Assembly: GCA_937921485.1 (NCBI GenBank)
Contig: CAKZSV010000002.1
Coordinates: 1 to 53,840 of the forward strand
DNA from: an uncultured bacterium
GTDB taxonomy: Bacteria > Spirochaetota > UBA4802 > JAGODF01
Length of the DNA stretch: 53,840 nt
Direction: 5' to 3'
Shown here: positions 8,214 to 19,699 of the stretch, in pieces
Layout: each line of letters begins with the position of its first letter
Numbering within the stretch: the stretch's first letter is position 1
Notes under the pieces: generated by a model
What the model was told of the DNA's origin: nothing
The model's input: only the letters and a program-made list of their open reading frames with translations
Databases searched by the model: none
Program-made: the position numbers and the translations under genes

Positions 8214-11186
8214 CTAAAAGCCGTGAAATCGCGCGCGATATGAGGCAAGAAGCTCATCCACCCCGAGATGCACCATGCCCTTCCCGCCGATGTGTATGAT
8301 AAAATGATTGTCATCCCGCACCACGCCAATCCTGCTACAGGAAACATCCTTCATCATCGTTTCAAACGCTTTTCTGTTATGCGGGGCAACGCTCACAACG
8401 ACCCTTCCCTGCGACTCCGAAAAGAGAAGCGCGTCGTTTCGTAGATTTCTCTCAAGCACGTCAATCTCACATCCGAGCATCCCGGCCATCGAAGATTTCG
8501 CTACAGCCACCCCAAGCCCGCCGCGCTCCACGCTTATGCATGATGCAACAAGTCCCCGGGCAATCGCACGCTCAAGGCGATTGTATATTGTAAGATTTTC
8601 CTTCGCATCGACTTTTGGCACATTGGCTCCGAGATATTTTTTCCCGCTTAATTTCTCGCCCATATACGCAAGATATTCGCTTCCGCCAAGCTCATTCGAT
8701 GTTTCGCCGAAAAGATAAATCAAATCTCCTGGCATTTTAAAATCGATCGTCTGGCAGTTTCGCACATCCATAACGATGCCGATGGAAGAGATGAGCAGGG
8801 TGGGCGGAATGCTCACCATCACGGGATTGCCGTTTTCGTCGAATCCGCGGAAATCGTTGAACATGCTGTCCTTGCCGGAAATAAACGGCGTCCCGTAGGC
8901 AACGGCGAAATCATAACACGCACGCGCAGCCTCTTTAAGCTGCGCGAGCCGTTCGGGATTGTTCGAATCGCACCAGCAGAAATTATCGAGAATTGCCAGC
9001 CGCTCCAAAGTCCCGCCCGCCGCGATGGCGTTTCGCACGGCCGTATCGACTGAACACGCTGCCATCCAGTAGCAATCGATATCGCTGTACGACGGATACA
9101 TGCCCTGCGAGAGCACCACGCCCCTGTACGAAGTAAACACCGGCCGAATGACGGTGGCAGAGCCATTCACGCGGCCCTTGCCCTGAAGCGGCTTTATCAC
9201 AGAATTGGCCTGCACTTCATGATCGTACTGCATCGAAATGAATTCAAAGCTTGCGATATTCGGCCTGCCGACCATATCCCGTAAAGTTTCCGAATAATCG
9301 TTCGGCTCATCAAACGGCTCATACTCCACATTGGCTAAACAGCTTTTTGTTTGTAATGTCTTTTTTGGAAGGCCTTCATGCAGAAACTCAAGGTCCAGAT
9401 TGAATACCACATCCCCATGATATCGAACAATGCCTCTGCCGCTTGAGTTGAACCTTCCAATCACGGTCGCTTCAACACCTCTTTTTTTCATCAGAGCAAT
9501 GAATTCGTCCAGCGCCTCCTCGGGCACCGAAACGGTCATTCGTTCCTGCGATTCGCTCACCCATATCTGCCAGGGAGCAAGGCCGGGATATTTCAGCGGC
9601 ACTCTCTCAAGCTCCACCTCAAATCCACCCGCCTCGCGCGCCATTTCAGCCACAGAACAAGAGAGTCCCCCGGCGCCATTATCGGTAATTGAGTGATACA
9701 GTCCCTTATCGCGCGCTTCTTTCACTATTGCATCGGAAAGCTTTTTCTGTGTAATCGGATCGCCAATCTGCACGGCGGTCGCGGGGCTTCCCGAGGAAAG
9801 CGCTTCGGAGGAAAACGTTGCGCCATGAATCCCGTCTTTCCCAACACGGCCGCCCACCATGACGATATAATCGCCGGGCATCGCCTTTTTCTCATATAGT
9901 TTGCGTCCGCCTGTTCCCCTTGGCATGAGGCCGACTGTGCCTACAAACACCAGCGGCTTACCCTTATAGCGCTCATCGAAATAGACAAAGCCCTGCGGGG
10001 TGGGAATTCCCGAACAGTTACCGCCTACATTGACACCATGAATCACGCCTTCTATTATTCTTCTGGGGGGAAGAAGACAGGAATCGGGTTCTTTTCCCCG
10101 ATACAGCGGTTTTTCATCGCACGGATCGGCAAAACAAAAGCCGTATCGGTTTGCAATGGGCCGCGCACCCATGCCGAAGCCGATGGTGTCCCGATTCACC
10201 CCCACGATTCCCGTGATCGCTCCGCCGAAAGGATCGAGCGCGCTGGGGCTGTTATGCGTTTCAACTTTATCTGATATTAAAAAATTTTCATCAAACTCTA
10301 TAGCGCCGGAATTATCGGCAAAAACCGAAAGGCAAAAATCTTTTTCTCCTTTTTCCCGCCGTATGCGCATGGTCGCTTCGCGGATATATGCCCTGAAAAT
10401 GCCCTCATCGATTTCGTCGATTTTTGCCGCGAAAATCGTGTGTTTGCAATGCTCGCTCCATGTCTGCGCGATTGATTCGAGCTCGACATCGGTTGGGTTT
10501 CTCTTTTCTTTATTTTGAAAATAGTCTTTTATCACTTCAAGGGAGGCCATATCGAGCGCGAGCGGCCCGCGACGGGAGCCGTCCGATTCGGGAATGCCTT
10601 CCCTGCCCAGGCGCAAAAGCTCATCGCCTGGAACATCAAGATTCACTTCATCCGCGCTCGGACGCTCATCGAGATGCACCACAGGAATTTCCCTGCCCAT
10701 GCCGCCCATTTCAACATAGTCATTTTTTGAAAGGATTTTCGCGCGCTGAATGAGCGGATTGTGCAGCTCGTTTGCAATTCTTTTCGCATCCTGAGCGGTG
10801 ATATTGCCGGCGATAAAATACGTGTTCGATGTGAACACCGAACGGTCGGGATCGAGCGATCGCTTGAACCGATCCTCAATCGATTCGCGCACCGTATGCG
10901 CCACATTATCGGTCACTCCGGGAAGATATCCGATTTCTATGGCAAAATCAAAATTTTCCGGATAATAGGGTTCGTTTATTGTAAATGACTGAATCACCGG
11001 TTGAACTAACAGTTTTGCTATTTCAACCGCATCATTGCGCGAAAACGGTACGTTAATCAGGTAATTATCAGTAACAATTATCGCCGCAACATCAATTTCC
11101 AATTTTAAAAGTTTTTCCCGCAGCACAATCCCTCTCGGATCGGGAATAGTGCTGTACACTTCAATGCGGATTTCTGCGCGTTCCAT
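8214..11186 (-). CDS. purL: Phosphoribosylformylglycinamidine synthase PurL with N-terminal PurS-like domains
   Basis: ATP-dependent amidation of FGAR to FGAM. The 990-residue chain starts with a PurS-like unit (RIEVYSTIPDPRG to about residue 75) and what looks like a second one (about 76-165, including FAIEIGYLPGVTDN). A linker leads to the PurL synthase from about residue 215. PurL marks are ESIAQTWSEHCKH, VETHNSPSALDPFGGA and DNGAGGLSCSVAEMAREAGG. It lacks the C-terminal glutaminase of the 1300-residue proteobacterial enzyme; that activity is the separate purQ next door. The gene is upstream of purQ in a two-gene operon, separated from atpC by a terminator. A TATAAT lies about 20 bp before the start codon on the coding strand. 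Confidence 0.95.
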   Translation of the reverse strand: MERAEIRIEVYSTIPDPRGIVLREKLLKLEIDVAAIIVTDNYLINVPFSRNDAVEIAKLLVQPVIQSFTINEPYYPENFDFAIEIGYLPGVTDNVAHTVRESIEDRFKRSLDPDRSVFTSNTYFIAGNITAQDAKRIANELHNPLIQRAKILSKNDYVEMGGMGREIPVVHLDERPSADEVNLDVPGDELLRLGREGIPESDGSRRGPLALDMASLEVIKDYFQNKEKRNPTDVELESIAQTWSEHCKHTIFAAKIDEIDEGIFRAYIREATMRIRREKGEKDFCLSVFADNSGAIEFDENFLISDKVETHNSPSALDPFGGAITGIVGVNRDTIGFGMGARPIANRYGFCFADPCDEKPLYRGKEPDSCLLPPRRIIEGVIHGVNVGGNCSGIPTPQGFVYFDERYKGKPLVFVGTVGLMPRGTGGRKLYEKKAMPGDYIVMVGGRVGKDGIHGATFSSEALSSGSPATAVQIGDPITQKKLSDAIVKEARDKGLYHSITDNGAGGLSCSVAEMAREAGGFEVELERVPLKYPGLAPWQIWVSESQERMTVSVPEEALDEFIALMKKRGVEATVIGRFNSSGRGIVRYHGDVVFNLDLEFLHEGLPKKTLQTKSCLANVEYEPFDEPNDYSETLRDMVGRPNIASFEFISMQYDHEVQANSVIKPLQGKGRVNGSATVIRPVFTSYRGVVLSQGMYPSYSDIDCYWMAACSVDTAVRNAIAAGGTLERLAILDNFCWCDSNNPERLAQLKEAARACYDFAVAYGTPFISGKDSMFNDFRGFDENGNPVMVSIPPTLLISSIGIVMDVRNCQTIDFKMPGDLIYLFGETSNELGGSEYLAYMGEKLSGKKYLGANVPKVDAKENLTIYNRLERAIARGLVASCISVERGGLGVAVAKSSMAGMLGCEIDVLERNLRNDALLFSESQGRVVVSVAPHNRKAFETMMKDVSCSRIGVVRDDNHFIIHIGGKGMVHLGVDELLASYRARFHGF

Positions 11187-11247
11187 TTACCACATCCAGA
11201 TATTATAATCGCTATCGATGTACGCATTTTTATTGACAAATATCAAA

Positions 11248-11269
11248 GGCCGTCTCCACCGAGACGGCC
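11248..11269 (-). terminator. Terminator of the atp operon
   Basis: Perfect 9-bp stem GGCCGTCTC/GAGACGGCC with loop CACC, between atpC and purL. On the minus strand it is followed by TTTGATATTTG, a broken T tract. It marks the end of the ATP synthase transcript and implies a separate promoter for purLQ. Confidence 0.85.
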
Positions 11270-11313
11270 CTGTATTCTGCACATGACCATTACGCCATAT
11301 CAAGCGAAAAATG

Positions 11314-11718
11314 TTATTTTTCAAGCATCGCAAGTTTCAGACGCCGTTTGGTCTTTTCAATCTCAACCTGGCGGAGGAAGCGCTCTTTTGCGTCCACTGC
11401 TTTTTCAGCCGAGGTAAGGTCGGAAAGTTTTTTCTTCAGATCGTCAGCCGAAAGCTCTTCTTTCCTCAGTGCGTTTTCGGCAAGAACAATCATCTCATTG
11501 TTGCGTATCTCTACCAGCCCGCCTTCAATGTGGAGATAATCAACTTTGTCGCCGGTGTACAGCCTCAGCATTCCGATGCCAAGCTGCGACATAAGAGGCA
11601 CGTGGTTGAAAAGAAAACCCATCTCTCCGTCTTTCGCCTGCACCACAACGAAATCGACCTTGTCGTTGAAAAGAACCCTGTCGGGAGTGAGTACCGTGCA
11701 ACTGAGTTTCAGTGCCAT
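11314..11718 (-). CDS. atpC: ATP synthase F1 epsilon subunit
   Basis: Central-stalk subunit coupling rotation to catalysis and able to inhibit ATP hydrolysis. The 134-residue chain has the N-terminal beta sandwich (LSCTVLTPDRVLFNDKVDFV, GEMGFLFNHVPLM, YLHIEGGLVEIRNNEMIVLA) and a C-terminal helical hairpin from about residue 87. Both halves are present, so the inhibitory arm is retained. It is the last gene of the operon, 2 bp after atpD, and is followed by the GGCCGTCTC hairpin terminator. Confidence 0.96.
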   Translation of the reverse strand: MALKLSCTVLTPDRVLFNDKVDFVVVQAKDGEMGFLFNHVPLMSQLGIGMLRLYTGDKVDYLHIEGGLVEIRNNEMIVLAENALRKEELSADDLKKKLSDLTSAEKAVDAKERFLRQVEIEKTKRRLKLAMLEK

Positions 11719-11720
11719 GA

Positions 11721-13163
<1,443 letters not shown>

Positions 13164-13199
13164 CTACGCAAATTTCCTACTGTAGCTGCAGTAATCATC

Positions 13200-14084
13200 T
13201 TAGACGAGAGCTGAAGCGCCGCCGACGATTTCAGCAATTTCATTCGTAATCTTGGCCTGTCGGGCCCTGTTGTACCTTATGGTAAGTTCGCGCACCATAT
13301 CTGTGGCTGCATCGGTCGCATTTTTCATCGCGACCCTTCGCGCGAACTGTTCCGAAAATCCCGATTCCAGAATGCACGTGTACAGCTTCACCTTCACATA
13401 AAGCGGCAGGAGAGAAGACAGCACCTCATAGGGATTGGGTTCGAACACGTAATCGCGTTTGAACTCCCCACCTTTATCGATTATCTCATGCTGTTCCGTT
13501 GATATGGGGAGCAGCCGAATGATGGCCGGTTTCTGGGACGACGATGAAATAATTTTCGTATAGGCGATATACACTTCATCAACTTCCCCGGAGACGAACT
13601 GATTGATAAGTTCATCTCCGTACGCCGCCGCATCAGTGAATGATATTTTGTCTTCGGGATTGGGCATCGACTTGTACATGGTCTCTTTTGCGAACTTGAA
13701 GTAGTTGATGCCTTTCTTGCCCATCACGGAGAGAAGCACTTCCTTGCCTTCTTCAATGGAAAGCTTCTTTTTAAATTTAATCGTTTCATCGAGCACATTG
13801 GTATTGTAGCCGCCGCAAAGTCCTCGATTTCCGGTAATGGTCAGAAGCATGACTCGAGTCGGATTGGGGCGCTCCAGAAGAAGCGGATCGTACAGATCGT
13901 CAACTGCCGTTTCCTGAATATGCGCAATCATTGTATCGATCTTCTGGGAATACGGCTGCGTTTTGAGCAACCTGTCCTGCATCTTCTTCATCTTGGACGT
14001 TGAAACCATTTCCATGGTTTTCGTTATCTTCTTGGTGCTCGTTACCGAAACAATGCGTTTTTTAATTTCTCGTTGTGTTGCCAC
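13200..14084 (-). CDS. atpG: ATP synthase F1 gamma subunit
   Basis: Rotor shaft of F1. The N-terminal helix MATQREIKKRIVSVTSTKKI and the C-terminal helix with ATDAAT and LTIRYNRARQAKITNEI are the coiled-coil halves; the Rossmann-like middle has TGNRGLCGGYN. Length, 294 residues, is typical. The start is GTG. It lies between atpA and atpD in the standard order. Confidence 0.96.
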   Translation of the reverse strand: MATQREIKKRIVSVTSTKKITKTMEMVSTSKMKKMQDRLLKTQPYSQKIDTMIAHIQETAVDDLYDPLLLERPNPTRVMLLTITGNRGLCGGYNTNVLDETIKFKKKLSIEEGKEVLLSVMGKKGINYFKFAKETMYKSMPNPEDKISFTDAAAYGDELINQFVSGEVDEVYIAYTKIISSSSQKPAIIRLLPISTEQHEIIDKGGEFKRDYVFEPNPYEVLSSLLPLYVKVKLYTCILESGFSEQFARRVAMKNATDAATDMVRELTIRYNRARQAKITNEIAEIVGGASALV

Positions 14085-14135
14085 GGTCCTTACCTGCTCA
14101 TTGATAATGTATCTGGAGCCATAACCACATTCACA

Positions 14136-16209
<2,074 letters not shown>

Positions 16210-16259
16210 AGTGCTAACCCTTTTAATTAAGATAATTTCACCGCGATAAAAACAAAACG

Positions 16260-16288
16260 GGGACAGTCCAGATTTACTGAACTGTCCC
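16260..16288 (-). promoter_or_regulatory. Intra-operon hairpin between atpF and atpH
   Basis: On the transcribed strand GGGACAGTTCAG pairs with CTGGACTGTCCC (12 pairs, one G-U), and the loop contains the atpF stop codon. It is followed by CGTTTTGTTTTTATC. This looks like a leaky intrinsic terminator or an RNA-end stabiliser that could set expression of the F0 genes apart from the F1 genes. Confidence 0.6.
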
Positions 16289-16783
16289 TATTTTGGATAT
16301 TGCATCTTCGACCAGCTTTTTCTGGTCTTCAGGATTCAAATTCTTTGCAATAATTTTGGCCGCCATCTCGGTAGAGAGCGTCACCACTTCTGCCTGAATT
16401 TCCGCAAGCGCCTTGTCCTTTGCCATCTCGATTTCCTTTTTGACCTTTTCGCTGAGCTCTTTCGCTTCGGCGTTGGCCTTCTCGATGATGCCGCTTCGGA
16501 CGCGCTCCGCGTCGGCTTTTCCCTCGGCGATGATTGCCGCTACCTCGGCATTGGCCTTGTCCATCATTTCCTTGTGCTGAGCGAGCTGTTTTTCCGCTTC
16601 GATCCTCATCATTTCCGCATTTTCGATATCGGAGCGCACTTTCTCCGCTCTGGCATCGAGCGCGTCAACGATCGGCTTCCACGCCGCTTTCCAGAGGATC
16701 AAGAACAGAACCGCGAACGTAATGACCGTCCACAGAAACAAACCCGGATCAACTTTCAATAAACCTTCTTTTAATACATCCAT
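16274..16783 (-). CDS. atpF: ATP synthase F0 b subunit
   Basis: Peripheral stalk. One N-terminal membrane helix (FLWTVITFAVLFLILWKAAW) is followed by a long charged helix from about residue 40 to 150, rich in Ala, Glu and Lys (ENAEMMRIEAEKQLAQHKEM). The 169-residue length is usual. Only a single b gene is present, so the stalk should be a homodimer. A hairpin straddles the stop codon. Confidence 0.95.
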   Translation of the reverse strand: MDVLKEGLLKVDPGLFLWTVITFAVLFLILWKAAWKPIVDALDARAEKVRSDIENAEMMRIEAEKQLAQHKEMMDKANAEVAAIIAEGKADAERVRSGIIEKANAEAKELSEKVKKEIEMAKDKALAEIQAEVVTLSTEMAAKIIAKNLNPEDQKKLVEDAISKIGTVQ

Positions 16784-16860
16784 CTGATTTACCCGTTAGA
16801 AAGAATGTTGATACTGCTAAAACCGGAAAAACAATCAACCCAGCGCGCAACGATAACGCA

Positions 16861-17163
16861 TCAATGACCGGCAGGTGCGGTTTGCTGAGGCGCAGTTGCG
16901 GGAGCTGCTGCTGGAGCCTGCATTGAAGAAGGCTCTTTCGTGGCAAGCATAAAGGTCACCACAAGGGCAAAGAACGTAAAACCTTCGATAAGAGCAGCGG
17001 CGATAATCATTGCAGTTCTCAGGTCACCGCTCATTTCGGGCTGACGCGCCATCCCCTCGAGAGCTCCGGTTGCAAGCCTTCCAATTCCGAGAGCCGCGCC
17101 AAAAACGATAAGTCCAGCGCCAAAACCGGCTCCAAGGAAAGCCATACCCATTGCGTTTTCCAT
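16861..17163 (-). CDS. atpE: ATP synthase F0 c subunit with a proline/alanine-rich tail
   Basis: Ring-forming rotor subunit, two membrane helices joined by the ARQPEMSGD loop. The ion-binding carboxylate is the glutamate of AAALIEGFTFFALV. The residue after it is Gly, and the helix-1 position that is Gln in sodium-binding rings is Arg (GIGRLATG), so proton use is likely. At 100 residues it is about 20 longer than usual: the extra is a C-terminal segment of Pro, Ala and Gln ending TAPAGH. A strong AGGAGG precedes the ATG, as expected for the most abundant subunit. Confidence 0.95.
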   Translation of the reverse strand: MENAMGMAFLGAGFGAGLIVFGAALGIGRLATGALEGMARQPEMSGDLRTAMIIAAALIEGFTFFALVVTFMLATKEPSSMQAPAAAPATAPQQTAPAGH

Positions 17164-17324
17164 CTGGATTCCTCCTGTAAAATTTATTGGTGATTGAAAT
17201 TCATTATGGGCTTAATCAAAACCGCCCGCGTCGGATACCTCTCCGCCGCATTCGGCTTTACTTAATTTCATGCCCACCAGAGACCGGCAACTGCCATAGC
17301 GCCCGTCTCGTTATTGCAAATTCA

Positions 17325-18203
17325 TCAGTGCGCGTGCATCGAAGATCCGATAAACATCGCCGAGAGCGCCGTAAAAATGTACGCCTGAATGAACGCCACC
17401 AGGAGTTCAAGCATATTAATGAGAAGAGCACCCGTCACCGAACCGATTCCGACAAGATAGCTCTTAAACATCATTACAAGATAGATGAAGATAATGATAA
17501 CAATATGGCCCGCCGTCATGTTCGCAAAAAGACGAACGGTCAGCGCGAAGGGCTTGATAAGCAACCCAAGAATCTCAATCACCCACAGAAGAGGGAAAAT
17601 GACAATCGGAATGCCATGCGGCACCACGCCGGTCACGATCCACAGCGGCCCCTGTTTCACGGTACCGACAATAATCATGCCAAGAAGCGTGAACACTGCA
17701 AGGCCCGCGGTGACGGCAAGATTACCCGTCGCCGTTGACATGCCCGGTATGAGGCCCATGAGATTGCAAAAGAGAATGAAGAAAAATACCGTACAAAACC
17801 ATGGCATGGCTTTCTTCGCATAGTGGTGCTCGAAGTTCGGCTCAACAATCTCATCGTGGACAAAGCCGATGATGGCTTCCCAGAGATTGACCCACTTTGA
17901 ACTGGAGCCCATTTTCGCCTTTTTGATCTTGCGCGCAATGGGAATGAAAACAATCATGCAGAGGAACGCCGCTATCCACATCATCAGAACCCAGCGGGTA
18001 ATTCTCATGTCGAAAATGCCGAAAAGCTTTTCGCTGAAAACCGTGGTATTCAACTGATGAATGTACTTGACGATTACATTTGAACTTTCGGAGGCAACAA
18101 TCGGATGGTCGGTAAGATGGTGCATTACAACTTCGCTTACAGACTCTTCACCGCCGTGCGATGATGTAATAACACTGGTAACGGTTCGCAGTATGTGTAG
18201 CAT
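17325..18203 (-). CDS. atpB: ATP synthase F0 a subunit
   Basis: Stator of the proton channel. Several membrane helices are visible; the essential arginine is in FALTVRLFANMTAGHI, and FGIFDMRITRWVLMM marks the first helix. At about 292 residues it is at the long end because of an N-terminal soluble stretch with several histidines (SSHGGEESVSEVVMHHLTDH). The ATG at 18203 is preferred to the GTG just before it. A 160-nt gap, unusually long for this operon, separates it from atpE and holds no gene I can recognise. Confidence 0.95.
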   Translation of the reverse strand: MLHILRTVTSVITSSHGGEESVSEVVMHHLTDHPIVASESSNVIVKYIHQLNTTVFSEKLFGIFDMRITRWVLMMWIAAFLCMIVFIPIARKIKKAKMGSSSKWVNLWEAIIGFVHDEIVEPNFEHHYAKKAMPWFCTVFFFILFCNLMGLIPGMSTATGNLAVTAGLAVFTLLGMIIVGTVKQGPLWIVTGVVPHGIPIVIFPLLWVIEILGLLIKPFALTVRLFANMTAGHIVIIIFIYLVMMFKSYLVGIGSVTGALLINMLELLVAFIQAYIFTALSAMFIGSSMHAH

Positions 18204-18242
18204 CACTCACACAACTCCACTCTTAGGATTGAACAAAGCCCT

Positions 18243-18500
18243 TTATAGCCATTTACGCCGCTTCTCTTCCGGCGAATCACTTTTCTTCAAATACCTGTCA
18301 AGTTCCTTCAGGCCTTTCAGCAGATTGTACATCCCTCCCGCCAGCCCAAGAACCGCCCCGAGGAGCACAAAAACAGGACTCGTTCCGAATTTCACATCGA
18401 GCCTGTAACCGCCGTACGTAAAAAGAACAAGAAAGAGGGCCAACTGCATACCGACGGTTGAATATGCGAGTATCGCGTTTTTACCTTTTCTTCCGCGCAA
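18243..18500 (-). CDS. AtpZ/AtpI-like membrane protein of the ATP synthase operon
   Basis: An 85-residue protein with two membrane helices (GMQLALFLVLFTYGGYRLD and FVLLGAVLGLAGGMYNLLKG), the pattern of the AtpZ family of F0 accessory proteins. Members are implicated in ring assembly or Mg/Ca handling. It is the first gene of the operon, 36 bp before atpB. The only start in frame near the N-terminus is TTG, with no clear ribosome site, so translation may be weak. Confidence 0.8.
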   Translation of the reverse strand: MRGRKGKNAILAYSTVGMQLALFLVLFTYGGYRLDVKFGTSPVFVLLGAVLGLAGGMYNLLKGLKELDRYLKKSDSPEEKRRKWL

Positions 18501-18814
18501 ATGAGTTTTGAGTGATCATAATTAAGTTTGGAAACCATACAATCAGCGAGGCCGTTTTTGTCAACAAATTAGTACAACTTTTTAAAAAATTTTATTTGTT
18601 CACTTTTTTTCAGATAATTTTTTCTTCGAGTTTTATTAAAAATCAAGCTGCTTTCTATCAAGGCGCTTTTTCGACATGACGATAATATTTCTGGAAGAGA
18701 AAAAACGCCGCGAAGCTTTCTCCTTTCCCTCGGCCTATCGCCGCGGCGGGAGCCGGCATCCGTCTTCACATTTATATAATATTACAAAATTAAATATAAA
18801 AAACGGTGAGAAAA
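18501..18814. other. Intergenic region between divergent atp and hicB-like genes
   Basis: About 310 bp. It contains the predicted atp promoter at its left end, an AT-rich stretch at 18560..18660 and a G+C-rich patch at 18710..18765 with partly self-complementary CGCCGCG stretches. A short open frame here has no family features and I do not call it. Confidence 0.5.
18534..18564 (-). promoter_or_regulatory. Predicted sigma-70-type promoter of the atp operon
   Basis: TTGACA at 18559..18564 (read on the minus strand), a 19-bp spacer and TATGGT at 18534..18539, ending 33 bp before the atpZ start. The -35 box is perfect and the -10 box is weak with long spacing. Confidence 0.45.
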
Positions 18815-19072
18815 GTGAAAATCCACGTCAGAATAATCGAATCGGAAAAAGAAATCATCGCAAACTGTCCCGAACTCGACGTGAACTGTTACGGGAAGAG
18901 TAAAAACGAAGCCGTCCGCCGCCTTGTGAATGTGCTTCAGTTCTACATCGATGCAGCTTCTGAACTCGGGCTTGATGTGGAACGCCTTGAAACCGTTACT
19001 GTCGATGGAGAAACAGTCGCGACGGCTCCCGCTGCCGAAATGGTCCGTCATAATTCAGAATCAATTCACTGA
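18815..19072 (+). CDS. HicB-like small protein without a HicA partner
   Basis: About 85 residues with the partial RNase H-like fold of HicB antitoxins and related DUF1902-type proteins: KIHVRIIESEKEIIANCPEL then VNCYGKSKNEAVRRLVNVL. The usual small HicA toxin gene is absent on either side, and there is no appended DNA-binding helix domain. The GTG at 18815 is preferred over that at 18806, because GGTGAG lies just before it. It precedes the sigma factor by 30 bp in the same direction, so it may instead be a regulatory partner of that gene. The role is unknown. Confidence 0.6.
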   Translation: MKIHVRIIESEKEIIANCPELDVNCYGKSKNEAVRRLVNVLQFYIDAASELGLDVERLETVTVDGETVATAPAAEMVRHNSESIH

Positions 19073-19102
19073 CCGATAGAACTGGCAGCGTGAATCTTCG
19101 CC

Positions 19103-19645
19103 ATGCACTCCAAAAATAAAAAATCGAACGGCAATCGAGTAGCGGAATGCTACAGCCGCTACGGAAGTACGCTTCTGAAAATAATCGACAAAAGGATTCA
19201 AAATCCGCATATTGCCGAAGACATCCTGCACGATCTTTTTCTGAAATTACATCGCAATGGATTGGAAATCGACCCTCTCGGAGAACGGACAAGGGGATAT
19301 CTTATTACCGCGGCGAAAAATCTCGTGAAGGATTATTTCCGGAGCACCGAATTTGAAAATGCCAACGTGCTGAACGTAAACTTCGAAACACTCGACCCCG
19401 ATCTCTACCCAACCCCAAGTCTGGAAGAAATCTATATAGAGGGCGAAGTGATATCAACCCTCTGCGATAGCATTGAAAAGCTGCACCCCGATGAGCGCAT
19501 CATCTATCTCCGGCATCATATTCTAAAACATCGAACCAAGGAGATAGCCGCCGACTTCGGAATCTCCGAATTTCGCATGAGAAAAGTGCTGCGCCGCATT
19601 GCTTCATTTCTAAAAGATAATCTGCATGATTATAATGGCGATTAA
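19103..19645 (+). CDS. ECF-type RNA polymerase sigma factor
   Basis: 180 residues with the two sigma-70 regions of group 4 factors. Region 2 covers about 15-90 (SRYGSTLLKIIDKRI, AEDILHDLFLKLHR, then RGYLITAAKNLVKDYFRS), and region 4 covers about 125-175 (LHPDERIIYLRHHIL, TKEIAADFGISEFRMRKVL). No anti-sigma factor with a membrane segment is adjacent; the preceding HicB-like gene is the only possible small partner. moeA follows by about 55 bp, so some of these genes may be co-transcribed. The target promoters are unknown. Confidence 0.85.
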   Translation: MHSKNKKSNGNRVAECYSRYGSTLLKIIDKRIQNPHIAEDILHDLFLKLHRNGLEIDPLGERTRGYLITAAKNLVKDYFRSTEFENANVLNVNFETLDPDLYPTPSLEEIYIEGEVISTLCDSIEKLHPDERIIYLRHHILKHRTKEIAADFGISEFRMRKVLRRIASFLKDNLHDYNGD

Positions 19646-19699
19646 AACTTCAGAAAAAAATCCTTGCATTTCTATGCAAACGCTACACCACAGTCATCC

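Noticed and set aside
11232..11237. A plus-strand TTGACA next to purL
   Set aside because: It faces into the atp terminator and has no matching -10 box or gene on that strand.
16861..17163. A sodium-dependent ATP synthase
   Set aside because: The helix-1 Gln and the Ser after the ion-binding Glu of sodium rings are replaced by Arg and Gly.
18676..18903. A 75-residue frame before the HicB-like gene
   Set aside because: Its basic, low-complexity product has no family features, and it overlaps the better supported gene.
18815..19072. A complete HicAB toxin-antitoxin pair
   Set aside because: No HicA-type gene lies on either side within the visible region.
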